A DNA stretch of 64,000 bases from JAWXBR01 sp046595995 (GTDB taxonomy: Bacteria; Bacteroidota; Ignavibacteria; Kapaibacteriales; Kapaibacteriaceae), in the NCBI GenBank assembly GCA_046595995.1, contig JBKJNB010000140.1, forward strand, positions 1-64,000. The letters are read 5' to 3'. The notes beneath the pieces were generated by a model. It saw only the letters and a program-made list of their open reading frames with translations. It was not told the DNA's origin and searched no databases. A program made the translations under genes and the position numbers. Every line of letters starts with the position of its first letter. Position 1 is the stretch's first letter. Shown in pieces: positions 55,771 through 64,000 of this stretch.

Positions 55771-56247
55771 TTACAGCGGCTTGAAGCCCTCGAATGCTTG
55801 CAAGCAGTTGTTGCAATAGTGCAACGATCTGCAAAGGGTCGGACCGAAGGGGCTTTTAAGCGTTGTGTTTTTCGAGCCGCAAAACGGACAAGCAGTGTCG
55901 TTTAGTACGTCGAGCTCGAACTCGACCGTGTATGGCTGGGGCGGCGCCAAGCCGTGTTTAAGCAGAGCTGCACGTCCACGCTCTGTAACCCGATTTGATG
56001 ACCAAGGAATGTCGTAGTTCACATCTACGTGCACTTCATACGCACCAAGTGTGTTTAGTACGTGCTCGACGTCGCGCTTCATAACATCGATTGCAGGGCA
56101 TCCAACAAATGTCGGCGTTATACTTACGCGGATAACGTTGTCTACAACAGACACGTGTGTAACGATGCCTAGATCGACAACGCTGATTGCCGGTATCTCG
56201 GGATCTTTGACGTTCTGCAACGCCAGAAGTATGTCATCCTCTGTCAT
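55771..56247 (-). CDS. paaD: Phenylacetyl-CoA epoxidase maturation protein PaaD
   Basis: A 158-residue DUF59/MIP18-type protein. The N-terminal DUF59 segment has VKDPEIPAISVVDLGIV and VGCPAID; the C-terminal part has a CPFCGS...LCRS...YCNNC zinc or Fe-S cluster characteristic of PaaD/PaaJ. It is needed for assembling the PaaABC epoxidase. It ends a leftward paaB-paaC-paaD operon, one base after paaC. The octamer lies at 55847-55854. Confidence 0.93.
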   Translation of the reverse strand: MTEDDILLALQNVKDPEIPAISVVDLGIVTHVSVVDNVIRVSITPTFVGCPAIDVMKRDVEHVLNTLGAYEVHVDVNYDIPWSSNRVTERGRAALLKHGLAPPQPYTVEFELDVLNDTACPFCGSKNTTLKSPFGPTLCRSLHYCNNCLQAFEGFKPL

Positions 56248-56248
56248 C

Positions 56249-57013
56249 TTACCATACCGCCGTGGGATCGATGCGAAATACCTCGTTCATCTCTTCGAGC
56301 AGAGGATTCAAGTATTCCGTATGATAACCTTTTCTACCACCGACGATTGGAGTTGCGTTGGTGGGCAGTACTAGATTCGCCGCTAAACATCGTTCAGCAA
56401 TAAAGACGTGCCAAGCCGCTTTAAGGGCATCTTCACCAACGAAGACACCGTCTGCAATTAAAGCCCCTTCATCAGCTCCGTGCTCGAACATTCCTAAGGC
56501 GAATGGCCATGCTGCGTTAAGTGACGATTGTAAACGCGAGTGGCTTTCTTCGTTGCCTTGCGCCCCGAGTTGTATAATCCAGGTCTGCGCGTGATAGACG
56601 TGGTACTTTACTTCGCCATGAATTTTCGCAGCCAATTTCGCAAGTGGCTCGAAGGTCGACTGCTGCAGTAGTTGCCAACGAAACAACTCTGCCGCATCAA
56701 ATAGAAAGTGTCGAATGAGTGAGAAGTCGTATTCGCCGTTTGGTAGCTCGACAAACTGACAGCACCTAAAGGCGCCTTCGGCGCGCGTGAATGCAATGGT
56801 ATCGGGGGCGGGTTCGCCAAGGCGCTCATGCAAGATTTTGTACAGAGCATTAGCATGCCCGAGTTTGTCCTGGGCGATAGACGAGAATGCGATGTCTTCC
56901 TCGAGTAACGGACCGAAGCCCGTCCATTCCGAGTGGCGATGCGCAATAATTAAGCAATCATCGGCTAGGCGAAAGAGTAGATCGTTCAATGCATCCGTTG
57001 AAGAGGGTGTCAT
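56249..57013 (-). CDS. paaC: Phenylacetyl-CoA epoxidase structural subunit PaaC
   Basis: A 254-residue ferritin-like helical subunit (ADDCLIIAHRHSEWTGFGPLLEED, then AQDKLGHANALY). PaaC pairs with catalytic PaaA to form the diiron epoxidase that acts on phenylacetyl-CoA. It overlaps paaB by 4 bases. No paaA is in the window. The octamer lies at 56462-56469. Confidence 0.94.
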   Translation of the reverse strand: MTPSSTDALNDLLFRLADDCLIIAHRHSEWTGFGPLLEEDIAFSSIAQDKLGHANALYKILHERLGEPAPDTIAFTRAEGAFRCCQFVELPNGEYDFSLIRHFLFDAAELFRWQLLQQSTFEPLAKLAAKIHGEVKYHVYHAQTWIIQLGAQGNEESHSRLQSSLNAAWPFALGMFEHGADEGALIADGVFVGEDALKAAWHVFIAERCLAANLVLPTNATPIVGGRKGYHTEYLNPLLEEMNEVFRIDPTAVW

Positions 57014-57435
57014 TCCTTCGTTCCCGACTGTGGCAATTCTTTGTTCTCCTGTTGTCGGCGCTTCTTGTACTCTTCGACCTTGTTGCGCACCATGTACGCT
57101 CCTACATCGCGATACGTTTTGTCTGGAGTTGTTTCGAACACATCACTGTCTTCTCCGCGCATCGTAAGAATAGAGGCAGTGTCAACAACCCACATATTCG
57201 TAGTCTGACCGCGGCGTCCGTACGTTTCCTTCGCAAGCACAATAGCCATCTCGGGGTTTGGCGCGTGTACACAACCGACATGCATGTGATGGGCGCCCGT
57301 TTTCGCCTGGTGGAAGACTTCGTATGTCTGGAACTGATCGAGCTCAGACTTGGGTTCGGCTGCTGTGTCGGGGTCGGCCTGGATGTTCAGGCGCGTTACG
57401 CGCGGATCGAGAGAAAGAATAGTGGCCATAGCCAC
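57010..57435 (-). CDS. paaB: Phenylacetyl-CoA epoxidase subunit PaaB
   Basis: A 141-residue PaaB (QTYEVFHQAKTGAHHMHVGCVHAPNPEMA and AKETYGRRG), a small subunit that helps assemble or bridge the epoxidase. The N-terminal 25 residues extend beyond the usual start, so the ATG at 57429 or an internal start is possible. It is the first gene of paaBCD; upstream is the 3' end of a T9SS gene with a 54-base spacer, so its catalytic partner PaaA must be elsewhere. Confidence 0.9.
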   Translation of the reverse strand: MAMATILSLDPRVTRLNIQADPDTAAEPKSELDQFQTYEVFHQAKTGAHHMHVGCVHAPNPEMAIVLAKETYGRRGQTTNMWVVDTASILTMRGEDSDVFETTPDKTYRDVGAYMVRNKVEEYKKRRQQENKELPQSGTKE

Positions 57436-57450
57436 AAAGTTACGCAGTAG

Positions 57451-57492
57451 GCCGCGGTCGGCGTAGCCCTAGCCGCGGTCGGCGTAGCCTTA
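57451..57492. repeat. 21-bp tandem duplication at a T9SS gene 3' end
   Basis: Two adjacent 21-bp units, 57451-57471 and 57472-57492 (GCCGCGGTCGGCGTAGCC core), with one mismatch. The second contains the stop of the upstream T9SS gene. Confidence 0.85.
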
Positions 57493-59883
57493 GGGAACGC
57501 CTTTGATGAACGGCATGTGCTGTAGGACCGACTGGTCTGAAAGCACCACAGCGATGGAATACAATGCTGGCCTCAGGTGCTGGATGTCAGCGTCGATATC
57601 CACGACATCCTCGTTGCCCTCGCGGGTGCGAACGATGGTTGCATGCGCAACGGTTTGGCCCAGCGTGTTTACAATGTGGGCCGACAGCACAGATGTTGGC
57701 TTGATTGGAGTGGCAATGGTAGTATCGATTGGGGTTCGAACCTGCATTCGAATGCGGTTGCCCGCTGGTACGGGAAACGGATTCGACAGCCTGTATGGCG
57801 AACCGGCGCGGTAGACAAGTGCACCTACTGGCACCTCGCAACGCGAAGTACCATCGAAGCTATTGGAGAGGCCGCGGCTTCGTACTGGCAGGAACGTGGA
57901 AGAGCATGTATCGGGCAATTCGAGCGTATCATAAACAATTCCACTATCGAGCACCGAGCAGCATATCGACAGGGTTAGAGACCCGAGCGGACCGATGGTA
58001 ATGGGCAACTGAGAAAGTGGAATGCTGCAAAAGACGTTGCGTAAGAGATGCGGTTCACGGATATACAACACCGTACTGTCAGAACGGTTACGAATTGTGA
58101 TCTCTGTACATCGTTGCTGTCCGACAATGTGTTCTGGTACCACAATGTCTGTAGTCCCCGGCGCAAACAATACTTCGATCTGATTGCGGATATTCAGCAC
58201 TGTAACGGTAACTGGAGGTGACGTACCTGTGCATCCTGCAGCATCGACGACGCGAACAACGTACTGACCCTCCGTTTTCACGACAATCGATTTCGACGTT
58301 TCGCCTGTTGTCCAGAAGTACTGTACGAAGCCGTCCGGAGCCGACAGTGTTACCGAGTCATCGATGCAAAAAGTCAGAGGGCGGCTGTTTGATATCTGCG
58401 GTTCGACCGGCGGACGAATGTTCACGATGTATGGCGTCGACACACGCGTACAGCCGTTTGTGTCGACGGTAACAACAGTGTACGTACCCGACTGCGAAAC
58501 GATAATGCTCTCATTTGTCGAGCTATCAGACCATGACCACGAACGGTATGGTCCGGCAGCTCTTAGCACAACGCTATCACCAAAACACACAGCAGTTTTC
58601 GAAGCCTGAATCTGTGGCGTTGTTGCGGGGTAGATAGCAATGCGAATCGTGTCGCTGGTCGTTTGACATGTAATTGGGTCGACAGCAGAGAGTATGAACA
58701 TACCTGCTTTGTTTAGTATCCGCGAAGCGCCCTTAACTCCGTCACTCCACGAATAGTCTCTTAGCCCCGTTGTGCCCCCTACCGTTATTGTCTCACCTGC
58801 GCAGAAACTGATTAAGGAGTCGGGTGGGTCGATCGCCACCGCTTGCGGTTTTCTGTCGAAGATCGATCGATACAGGCCATCACCTGCAATCCAACCTGTG
58901 TTCTCATCGATAAAGAAGATATCGTCTGTACTGCCCTCGATACCGCAATTGCGTTCAACCCAGTTCGAACCTGCATCCTCGGAGTAGTACACAGCGCGGT
59001 TGCTGCCAACGCCCCAACCGCGACGCTCGTCGATAAGGAACGTACCGAACATTGCTTGGCTGGTCTGGAATTCTCTCCACGAGCCGCCATTATTACTTGT
59101 CCAGCGTAACGACCCCACATCGCCGAACGAGCCAGAGCAGTCCGTGCCCGCTGTCGGCACCAGAAATGTCGAATTGATATTGGTAATCTCTTCGGTCCAG
59201 TACTTCGGGCCTGTCTGCGTAAAGACATGCCACGAACGGCCATAGTCATCGGTGCGCCAGATTATGCCGCTACTCGAGGCATAACCAACACCATTGCGGT
59301 AGATGATGCCGTCGGAGAGTCCGCTTGAAGGTTCCTGTGCTAGATAAACCGTCCAGGATGCACCACCATTCGTTGTGCGGAAAAACTTTTGAAGTCCGCC
59401 CTGGCCAGGCCCCTGACTACATCCATCCACAAAGTACATGCCTTCCATCTCGTTGATGAAGAAACATCCCCATCCTTTCTCTGTGACGATGTCCATCTGT
59501 ACTGGCGTCACATCCGTGAAGCTTTGTCCGCCGTCAGAACTTCTGAAGATTCCGGCCGGACCCGAAACGTAGCCTACCGTAGGCGACAAAAACATCACAC
59601 TTTCGAGGAATCGTCGCGGCAGCATGGTACCCGTCCACGTAAGACCGCCATCAACAGTACGAACAACGGCACGTTCCTGACTGGAGGCCCAACCGTAGTT
59701 CGGATTGCTCGCCAGGAACATGACGTCGAGGTAGTATTCACGGTCATACGGTGCCGGAAGGGGCACTTTCTCCCATTGTGCATGCACTGGCGATGTCGTA
59801 ATCATTGAGGTAATGACTACGACAAAGCAGGCAATTAATACTCGAGTGTGCATGGGGCGCAAAGGGGCTTTCTTCGACCGCAT
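57490..59883 (-). CDS. T9SS cargo with YCF48/BNR-type propeller and SprB-like modules
   Basis: A 797-residue protein with a signal ending PVHAQ (residues about 33-37). Residues 40-340 form a YCF48/BNR-type propeller with repeated Asp-box motifs (TVDGGLTW, TTNGGASW, SEDAGSNW). Three SprB-like modules follow (SFCAGE, AVCFGD, TFCIDD). The C-terminal domain (SNPFPVPAGN..., YSIAVVLSD) looks like a sorting domain. ATG 59883 is used; ATG 59853 gives a shorter signal. The octamer falls in the signal-peptide codons at 59862. Confidence 0.87.
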   Translation of the reverse strand: MRSKKAPLRPMHTRVLIACFVVVITSMITTSPVHAQWEKVPLPAPYDREYYLDVMFLASNPNYGWASSQERAVVRTVDGGLTWTGTMLPRRFLESVMFLSPTVGYVSGPAGIFRSSDGGQSFTDVTPVQMDIVTEKGWGCFFINEMEGMYFVDGCSQGPGQGGLQKFFRTTNGGASWTVYLAQEPSSGLSDGIIYRNGVGYASSSGIIWRTDDYGRSWHVFTQTGPKYWTEEITNINSTFLVPTAGTDCSGSFGDVGSLRWTSNNGGSWREFQTSQAMFGTFLIDERRGWGVGSNRAVYYSEDAGSNWVERNCGIEGSTDDIFFIDENTGWIAGDGLYRSIFDRKPQAVAIDPPDSLISFCAGETITVGGTTGLRDYSWSDGVKGASRILNKAGMFILSAVDPITCQTTSDTIRIAIYPATTPQIQASKTAVCFGDSVVLRAAGPYRSWSWSDSSTNESIIVSQSGTYTVVTVDTNGCTRVSTPYIVNIRPPVEPQISNSRPLTFCIDDSVTLSAPDGFVQYFWTTGETSKSIVVKTEGQYVVRVVDAAGCTGTSPPVTVTVLNIRNQIEVLFAPGTTDIVVPEHIVGQQRCTEITIRNRSDSTVLYIREPHLLRNVFCSIPLSQLPITIGPLGSLTLSICCSVLDSGIVYDTLELPDTCSSTFLPVRSRGLSNSFDGTSRCEVPVGALVYRAGSPYRLSNPFPVPAGNRIRMQVRTPIDTTIATPIKPTSVLSAHIVNTLGQTVAHATIVRTREGNEDVVDIDADIQHLRPALYSIAVVLSDQSVLQHMPFIKGVP

Positions 59884-59925
59884 ATGTTTGTTGTGAGGTA
59901 AGGCGTTCGTCGGCGAATTGCGGCG

Positions 59926-60783
59926 TTATCGCACGAGAACAGCGCGACCGCGGTTGACACGTCCATTACCAGATACGGCTACAACGTAGGAACCCGGCAG
60001 TGCTTGTATGCCGGCCGACGTCGTGCCGTTCCAAACATACCGAAGTAGGTTGTCCGGCGATGTCACTTCATCTGAAAAGACAAGTGTGCCCGTAAGATCG
60101 AGAACGTTTACGGTGTACACCGATCCTGGTGTTGCTGCAGTGGTTAACGTTATCGCATCGTGAGCAGGCACTGGGAAAATCGCAAGCGCAGCAATTGGGT
60201 TGTTTTTATCGACATCGTCAACACCGTTAGGCACATCGGCGACCACACGCACGCGTAGCACAGGCGCCCAGTTCCATTGGTCTGCCGTGCTCCGTCCACC
60301 ATCGAGGTTCACTGCGTTAGCAATGGCGCGTAGGAAGTACACACCGGGCTCGGCAGGTGCAACCCACTGGAACATGAATCGGACGGTGCCAGACTCGAAT
60401 GGCACTGGTGTGAAGTGCGTGAGTTCGCCGCCAAGAAGCTGCAAGTGCCCACCGGCAACAAGCAGAAGTGTGCCTGCTCTCAGGCCACCACCAGTCTCCG
60501 TGGCTTTCGCTGCGATGTTTACACCCGCAGCAGGAGCGCTGGCATGACTCACGACGACCGTAAAGCTGGTCGTTGATCCTGCAATCACGCTTGTCGAATC
60601 GATAAGACCTTCAAACGCAACCGTAGTGTTTGCGTTTGCGGCGCCACCGTGGCACTGCGAAGTACCGCAACCGGTGCCATTGTTTGCAGTGCGGCCAATA
60701 ATACCCCCGCTGCTGGCCTTAAGAACGATTGGTGCTGCTAGTGTTCCAATAAATACGAGGCAGAAAAGAAATCGAGAGGTCAT
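59926..60783 (-). CDS. Secreted choice-of-anchor V-like protein with T9SS sorting domain
   Basis: A 285-residue protein with a signal ending near LKASSGG. The mature start SGGIIGRTANNGTGCGTSQCHGG matches in outline the choice-of-anchor V domain but has CGTSQCH, Cys-x4-Cys-His, where the usual form is CxxCH. A beta-sandwich follows and the C-terminus (IFPVPAHDAITL, GSYVVAVSGNGR) is a sorting domain. ATG 60783 is used because a frame starting at 60825 reads through the terminator of the next gene. The function is unknown. Confidence 0.82.
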   Translation of the reverse strand: MTSRFLFCLVFIGTLAAPIVLKASSGGIIGRTANNGTGCGTSQCHGGAANANTTVAFEGLIDSTSVIAGSTTSFTVVVSHASAPAAGVNIAAKATETGGGLRAGTLLLVAGGHLQLLGGELTHFTPVPFESGTVRFMFQWVAPAEPGVYFLRAIANAVNLDGGRSTADQWNWAPVLRVRVVADVPNGVDDVDKNNPIAALAIFPVPAHDAITLTTAATPGSVYTVNVLDLTGTLVFSDEVTSPDNLLRYVWNGTTSAGIQALPGSYVVAVSGNGRVNRGRAVLVR

Positions 60784-60811
60784 GTACAATCCATTCGTTG
60801 TTATAGTGGTC

Positions 60812-60839
60812 AAAAAAAAGGGCACACCGAAGTGCGCCC
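60812..60839 (-). terminator. Rho-independent terminator of the giant repeat protein gene
   Basis: On the reverse strand the sequence is GGGCGCAC-TTCG-GTGTGCCC (60839-60820) followed by eight Ts (60819-60812): an 8-bp stem with one G-T wobble, a stable TTCG loop and a T-tract. It lies 26 bases after the stop at 60866. Confidence 0.93.
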
Positions 60840-60865
60840 TTTGTATTCGAATACCGTCGTCAGGT

Positions 60866-63800
60866 TTACTGACGAACTAGGCGGACCGTCCAACGTTCGT
60901 TACCGGACGTTAGGATGACGCTGTAAACTCCGCTTGCAAGATCACCGAGGTGATTTGTTGCTTGGAACTTGCCACCGTCTGTTGTTGCGTTAAGAGTAAG
61001 CACCATTTCACCGATTGCATTAACGATCTCGATGCGAACTGGACCAGCTTGGCTGATTTCCGTTTCGATCGTGAATTGACCGTTCGTTGGGTTCGGGAAT
61101 ACGCGCATTTCAGCTACATAGCCAGCCGTAACATCATCAACACCTGTTGTGATGAAGTCGAACGGATCTGACAGGTTCGTGCAGCCATTAGCATCGGCGA
61201 TTTCGACACGATAAGCACCGGCTGCTGTACCAGTCAGGACCTTGTTCGTTGCACCTGGCAGCAACGTATTGTTGCGATACCACTGATACGAAGTTGCAGG
61301 GCCCATAGCTGTTAGCTCATCACCGAAGCGATCGATCGTTGGCTTAGCTGGCGTTGGGAATACTGTTACAGTTGTTGTGGTTGAAGTCGCAGCACACAAC
61401 GAGTTGTCTGTTACAGTAACCGTGTACGTTCCGCTTTCTGTTACCGTGACTTCACGATTCGTTGAACCGTTAGACCAGATATAGTTAGCGAAGCCGGTTG
61501 GAGCCGACAGCGTTACCGAACCACCTTGGCAGAATCGAAGAGTACCAGATGCTGTTACAGTTGGAGGCGTAACGCTGCTCAGTACAACTCGAACTACGTC
61601 CGAAGTACCTGGGCATCCGTTAACATCAGAAACCGTTACATAGACCGTATCGGATGTCCTGATGAAGATCGTGCGACCAGTACCGTAGACCGTTCCACGC
61701 GTGGAAACCCACGTGTAGGAAGGATATCCGGCTGGTGCGCGAACTTCAACACTATCGCCGCTACAGATTGTTGTTGTTCCGATTACTGTAAGCACTGGAG
61801 TTGGACGTGGATTCACGAATACATCGACTTCTGTTGATGTACCTGTGCAACCATTGTTGTCTGCCACTGTGACCGTGTACGTACCAGACTGTGTTACTTG
61901 GATGGACTGCGTTGTAGCGCCTGTCGACCATAGGTAAGCAGTAAATCCGCTAGGAGCAGTAAGCGTGATGCTTCCACCTTCGCAGAATGTTGTTGGACCG
62001 GAAGTCGTGATGATCGGCAGCGTCGTTGGGAATACGTTAACCGTAATCGTGTCAGACGTGTTCGAGCATCCGTTTGCATCCGTTACAAGCACAAAGTACG
62101 TGCCCGTTGTGCGAACCACAATCGAGCGGCCTGTTTGGCCAGTGTTCCAGACATACGTAGCGAATCCGAGTGGAGCCGTTAGAGTAACGTCGCCACCTTG
62201 ACAGAACGTGGTTGGGCCAGAAGCCGTGATTAGTGCTGTCGGGATTGGATTTACCGTTACGGTAATCGTATTCATTGCCGTACAACCCGTAGCAATCGTT
62301 GTCTCTGTCAGCGTCAGGGTATGTGAACCTGGAAGGGTCCATTCAACCGTGATGTTCGGAGTGCCTTGGCCGGTGCGGATGATGTTGCCACCACTCAGCG
62401 TCCATGCGTACGAATTGCCTGGGATACCAGTTGAGCTGTAGTTGTGAATCGTGTTCTGACAAACTGAAGTCGGACCAGCAATCACTGGGTTTGGAAGCGG
62501 GTTGATCGTAGCTACGAACGAACCTGAGCTTGTGCAACCGAATGATGTGGCAAGGACAACCGTGATTGTACCAGTCGTTGGTAGAGTCGTTGGGTTAGTC
62601 CAGCGAGCGACAACAGCGTTTGAACCTTGACCGCTAACGATTGTACCGTTCGGGGTAACCGACCACGTGTATGTCACGCCTGCTACTGCAGGTGTTGTAT
62701 ACGTTACGTTGTTGATTGTCGGCGGTACGTCGTTCAGATCCGATGCACAGACCGGGTTCTGGCTAGCTGTAATCGTCACAGCTGGCGGGTTCGGACGAAC
62801 TGTTACGTTAAGCGTGTTTGTGGTAGCACATGAGCCTGGTGGCATAACCGCAGCTACTGATTCGTTGACAGACACGCTGCCCGCGAATGTAGCTGGGAAT
62901 ACCACGCTGCCCCATGTTACAGAGATTGAGTTCGGGCTGCCTGGAACTACGAAGAACGTTGTTCCTGCAGGACCGTTCACAGTCCATGTGTATGTGTTAC
63001 CCGTTACGAACGGTGTCGTGTAGATGGTCGTTGCATTTGAGCAAGGATTAATGTTGCCAGTAATCGATGGCGTTGGTGCTGGACGTTTGTCGATTGTATC
63101 AAGATCTGTACCTATGCATGTGCTGCCTGGTACTGTTTCTGTAATACCAATCGTGCCCATACCTGCCGAGCCCCATGTTACCGTGAGGTTCGATGTGTTC
63201 TGACCACTTACAATCGAGCCACCGCTTACTGTCCAGAAGAACACGTTACCCGGTGTTGCCGTTACGCTGTAGGTGTGTGTGCTGCCTGCGCAGACAACAC
63301 CCGGGCGTGCCGTTGTCGGTGTACCGTATCCAGTCGTAGACGTGATAGCTGGAGTTGGGATCGGGTTAACACGTACTTGGATTGACGTCGTTCCAACGCA
63401 GTTGCCGCTGTTTGACGTTTCCGTTACTGTAAGTGTATGAAGACCCGTTTGAATCCACTGCAGCGTAACCGAGTTGCTTGTGTTCCAACCGTTGATCGGA
63501 GCAAACACCGGTACTGGTGAACCAGCGTCTGGAGTAATCGACCATGAATACGTGTTTCCGGCCACTGCTGGCGTGGAGTGCGTATGGATGGTGTTGATAC
63601 AGACTACTGTTGGACCAGAGATGATTGGTGTTGGCTTGGCTTCAACAGCTACGCCCCGTGTGTTCGTGAACGAGCACATTGCGAGAGCAGTTGTTGTTTC
63701 CGTCGATGTCAGCGTTTGGTTGCCAACAACTGTCCATTCAATAACGACTGAGTTTGTTGCTTGACCGCTAAGGAGGTTGCCTCCAGTTACAGTCCAGTTG

Positions 63801-64000
63801 TAGCTCGAGCCGGCATTGTTTGTCACTGCATACGTGATGTTGTCACCCGAGCATGCTTGGTTCACATTGCCTGCAGGTGATACACGTGTGATTGGGTTCG
63901 CAACTGGCTGACGATGAACAGTTACCGCTACCGTAGCCGTGCCCGTACAGTTGCCAGAAGGTGACGTTTCCGTTACCGTAACTGTAGCTGGGAAGGTTGT
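60866..64000 (-). CDS. Giant T9SS adhesin-like protein, 5' end beyond window
   Basis: The reverse strand is open from the right edge to the stop at 60866 (about 1044 residues); the N-terminus is missing. An apparent start at 63865 is only an internal GTG, since the same frame continues upstream without a stop. About eleven modules repeat: six begin with a Cys and GNTYSW-like strands (VCINTIHTHS, VCAGSTHTYS), then four SprB-like (TFCQGGDVTL, TFCEGGSITL, TICSGDSVEV, RFCQGGSVTL) and one divergent. The C-terminus VFPNPTNGQFTI...GVYSVILTSG is a sorting domain. It is probably a surface adhesin or gliding-related protein. Confidence 0.9.
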   Translation of the reverse strand, partial: TTFPATVTVTETSPSGNCTGTATVAVTVHRQPVANPITRVSPAGNVNQACSGDNITYAVTNNAGSSYNWTVTGGNLLSGQATNSVVIEWTVVGNQTLTSTETTTALAMCSFTNTRGVAVEAKPTPIISGPTVVCINTIHTHSTPAVAGNTYSWSITPDAGSPVPVFAPINGWNTSNSVTLQWIQTGLHTLTVTETSNSGNCVGTTSIQVRVNPIPTPAITSTTGYGTPTTARPGVVCAGSTHTYSVTATPGNVFFWTVSGGSIVSGQNTSNLTVTWGSAGMGTIGITETVPGSTCIGTDLDTIDKRPAPTPSITGNINPCSNATTIYTTPFVTGNTYTWTVNGPAGTTFFVVPGSPNSISVTWGSVVFPATFAGSVSVNESVAAVMPPGSCATTNTLNVTVRPNPPAVTITASQNPVCASDLNDVPPTINNVTYTTPAVAGVTYTWSVTPNGTIVSGQGSNAVVARWTNPTTLPTTGTITVVLATSFGCTSSGSFVATINPLPNPVIAGPTSVCQNTIHNYSSTGIPGNSYAWTLSGGNIIRTGQGTPNITVEWTLPGSHTLTLTETTIATGCTAMNTITVTVNPIPTALITASGPTTFCQGGDVTLTAPLGFATYVWNTGQTGRSIVVRTTGTYFVLVTDANGCSNTSDTITVNVFPTTLPIITTSGPTTFCEGGSITLTAPSGFTAYLWSTGATTQSIQVTQSGTYTVTVADNNGCTGTSTEVDVFVNPRPTPVLTVIGTTTICSGDSVEVRAPAGYPSYTWVSTRGTVYGTGRTIFIRTSDTVYVTVSDVNGCPGTSDVVRVVLSSVTPPTVTASGTLRFCQGGSVTLSAPTGFANYIWSNGSTNREVTVTESGTYTVTVTDNSLCAATSTTTTVTVFPTPAKPTIDRFGDELTAMGPATSYQWYRNNTLLPGATNKVLTGTAAGAYRVEIADANGCTNLSDPFDFITTGVDDVTAGYVAEMRVFPNPTNGQFTIETEISQAGPVRIEIVNAIGEMVLTLNATTDGGKFQATNHLGDLASGVYSVILTSGNERWTVRLVRQ

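Noticed and set aside
1..64000. tRNA, rRNA, insertion sequence or phage genes
   Set aside because: No cloverleaf with CCA context, rRNA segment, transposase motif or phage structural gene was found on either strand by reading.

Overview
The window looks like chromosomal DNA of a Gram-negative bacterium of the Bacteroidota/Chlorobiota (FCB) assemblage, most plausibly a Kapabacteria- or Ignavibacteria-like lineage. Seen directly: at least five large exported proteins with C-terminal type IX secretion (T9SS)-like sorting domains, many SprB/PKD-type Cys-containing modules, a DUF3109 protein, OmpA/PD40 and lipoprotein signals, intermediate GC (about half by eye) and mostly weak Shine-Dalgarno sites. 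The lineage is inferred; no rRNA or tRNA gene is present to fix it. The window is almost fully coding and no gap exceeds 300 bases. I saw no insertion sequence, prophage or CRISPR array.

Layout. 1-2232 (-): start of a secreted beta-helix protein running off the left edge. 2407-10821: M1 aminopeptidase (-), then msrA, DUF3109, rpoN, a diheme cytochrome lipoprotein, a small AT-richer DUF2892/DUF6132/rhodanese cassette and a WYL-type regulator (+). 10818-16936 (-): pfkA, DUF1844, nadK, APC permease, adenine deaminase, nadC. 17000-22707 (+): phosphate porin, pstS, pstC, pstA, pstB, phoU; then rfbA. 23652-36938 (-): ten-gene run polA, uppP-cyclophilin fusion, cyclophilin, OmpA/PD40, argD-like, rRNA methyltransferase, thrS, mscS, exported hypothetical, ferredoxin. 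37045-50324 (+): terC, NlpC/P60 lipoprotein, a thioredoxin-fold protein, a GT-C glycosyltransferase, hsp20-dnaK, a membrane protein, and a 1623-residue ATPase/T9SS fusion. 50362-52134 (-): PhoR/PhoB-like two-component pair. 52258-64000: T9SS cargo genes surrounding paaBCD.

How it fits together. Phosphate acquisition appears twice, as the porin-pst-phoU cluster and as the PhoB/PhoR-like pair 30 kb away. Both carry almost the same 16-bp palindrome (GTTACGAAARCGTAAC) in their upstream DNA, a candidate shared operator.

Most interesting signals. (1) The octamer AAGGGGCT/AGCCCCTT occurs 21 times by eye where about two are expected, in both orientations and in genes on both strands; this resembles an uptake-signal-like or other genome-wide repeated word. 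(2) Two very different proteins contain an internal, apparently intact export signal: UppP fused to a cyclophilin through a lipobox, and an AAA ATPase fused to a T9SS BNR protein through a Sec signal. They could be signal-peptidase-processed polyproteins. (3) Short imperfect tandem duplications and perfect hairpins lie at many gene junctions.
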